Positions 63,510 through 64,000 of a DNA stretch of 64,000 bases are shown piece by piece. The notes beneath the pieces were generated by a model. That model was given only the letters and a program-made list of their open reading frames with translations, made no database searches and was not told the origin of the DNA. The position numbers were made by a program, and so were the translations under genes. This DNA is from Fistulifera solaris. Its lineage: Eukaryota > Bacillariophyta > Bacillariophyceae > Naviculales > Stauroneidaceae. The DNA lies in NCBI GenBank assembly GCA_030295235.1, contig AP026126.1, positions 1,364,001-1,428,000 of the forward strand, in the 5' to 3' direction. Every line of letters begins with the position of its first letter. The stretch's first letter is position 1.

Positions 63510-63657
63510 CTCTGTTTTAAACACCTTTCCATTATTTATTCGTAGCGCTTTCTTTGTAAAGAAATTCGGAAGAGGATTTTTATCGTAATATACAGCTATC
63601 CCGTTTGCGTAATTGGGTTGAACTCGCCCCAATCAGTCAGGCCAAGATTACAAAATT

Positions 63658-64000
63658 CTACATTCCACCATCTCCAACGGCCTGACCCTGTTTTTGTTTT
63701 TCGATAGCACGCGCCAGCTCGGAACCCTCAATCGTACCGTCCAGGTGGGTATTCGTAATTCGCTGATTTTTTCTTTTCGTAGTATCGTCTTTTCTTTGGC
63801 TTGCCATCGTTGTCTAGATTGGTGCCCGTCCTGCTCAACCGTGGTCGCCGCACTGTTTCTCCGGGATCCAAAAGCTTGTGCTCTCGTAACTTTTGCTCCA
63901 GTTCGTGATCAGACTTTGGAACCTCTTTGCGCGTGGCCAGGTACATATCCCTGACATCCAGTGTGCAGCCATGACGACGCGCGTGATTATAAAGAGACAG
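63658..64000 (-). CDS. Probable TFIIE-beta (GTF2E2/TFA2)-like protein, 5' end outside window
   Basis: The last ~115 residues of a gene on the minus strand. LYNHARRHGCTLDVRDMYLATRKEVP continues to RRPRLSR, GKPKKRRYYE, then (after removing one A from the run at 63767-63772) NQRITNTHLDGTIEGSEL and a C-terminal GDGGM. The basic region followed by ITNTHL resembles the conserved end of TFIIE-beta (TNAHL / NDHLAGVL). TFIIE loads TFIIH at RNA polymerase II promoters. The main winged-helix part lies outside, so the call is tentative. Confidence 0.5.

Noticed and set aside
63987-64000. TATAAAGAGACAG at the window end as a sequencing adapter remnant
   Set aside because: It resembles a transposase adapter end only partly and is in frame with the TFIIE-beta-like protein.
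1-64000. CRISPR arrays, rRNA genes, prophage or transposase genes
   Set aside because: No regularly spaced repeats, no rRNA-like sequence and no transposase or integrase motifs were seen.

Overview
The window is nuclear DNA of a stramenopile alga, most probably a pennate diatom close to Phaeodactylum tricornutum. Genes are dense and lie on both strands. They have few introns (about 60-190 nt, GT-AG). Several proteins start with a signal peptide followed by an A-F type plastid (ASAFAP-like) motif. All recognisable products are eukaryotic housekeeping or organelle proteins. No virus, integrase, CRISPR array or bacterial operon was seen.

Layout. 1-11 kb: a redoxin (partial), a cyclophilin-SYF2 fusion, NUP93, UTP11, a plastid peroxiredoxin whose peroxidatic Cys codon is TGA (probable selenoprotein), plastid ascorbate peroxidase, and a membrane RING protein. 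11-27 kb: a single-pass membrane protein, APC1, a mitochondrial-type unknown protein, MCM9, an EndoU nuclease, a DUF1350 protein, and a bromodomain protein. 27-36 kb: NUP160, a possible 76-residue gene, and an ankyrin/TRP-like channel. 35-45 kb: ATG4, a tRNA-Ile(UAU) gene in circularly permuted order, LSM2, an ATG11/FIP200-like scaffold, NTAQ1, and uridine kinase. 45-64 kb: a DAG-lipase-like protein, a small unknown ORF, ClpP, an HMA-domain membrane protein, a wrecked lipase maturation factor, a plastid RRM-like protein, a large carboxylesterase, an unknown protein, a degenerate repeat array, THOC5, and the 3' end of a probable TFIIE-beta gene.

Functional groupings: plastid peroxide defence (peroxiredoxin and ascorbate peroxidase, tail to tail), nuclear pore scaffold (NUP93, NUP160), RNA metabolism (cyclophilin-SYF2, LSM2, THOC5, UTP11), and autophagy (ATG4 and the ATG11-like scaffold, 2.5 kb apart). 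Nothing indicates an operon.

Quality caveat. Fifteen otherwise conserved genes contain 24 single-base indels, mostly in short homopolymers. About 16 are missing bases and 8 are extra bases. Correcting them restores each reading frame, and in every complete gene checked the corrected length is divisible by three. I read these as probable long-read assembly errors, so gene spans are given as whole genes with the breaks noted. The lipase maturation factor is different: it also has in-frame nonsense codons and is called a pseudogene.

The two strongest biological findings are the circularly permuted tRNA-Ile(UAU) at 37332-37423 and the TGA-encoded active site of the plastid peroxiredoxin at 6834-7548.
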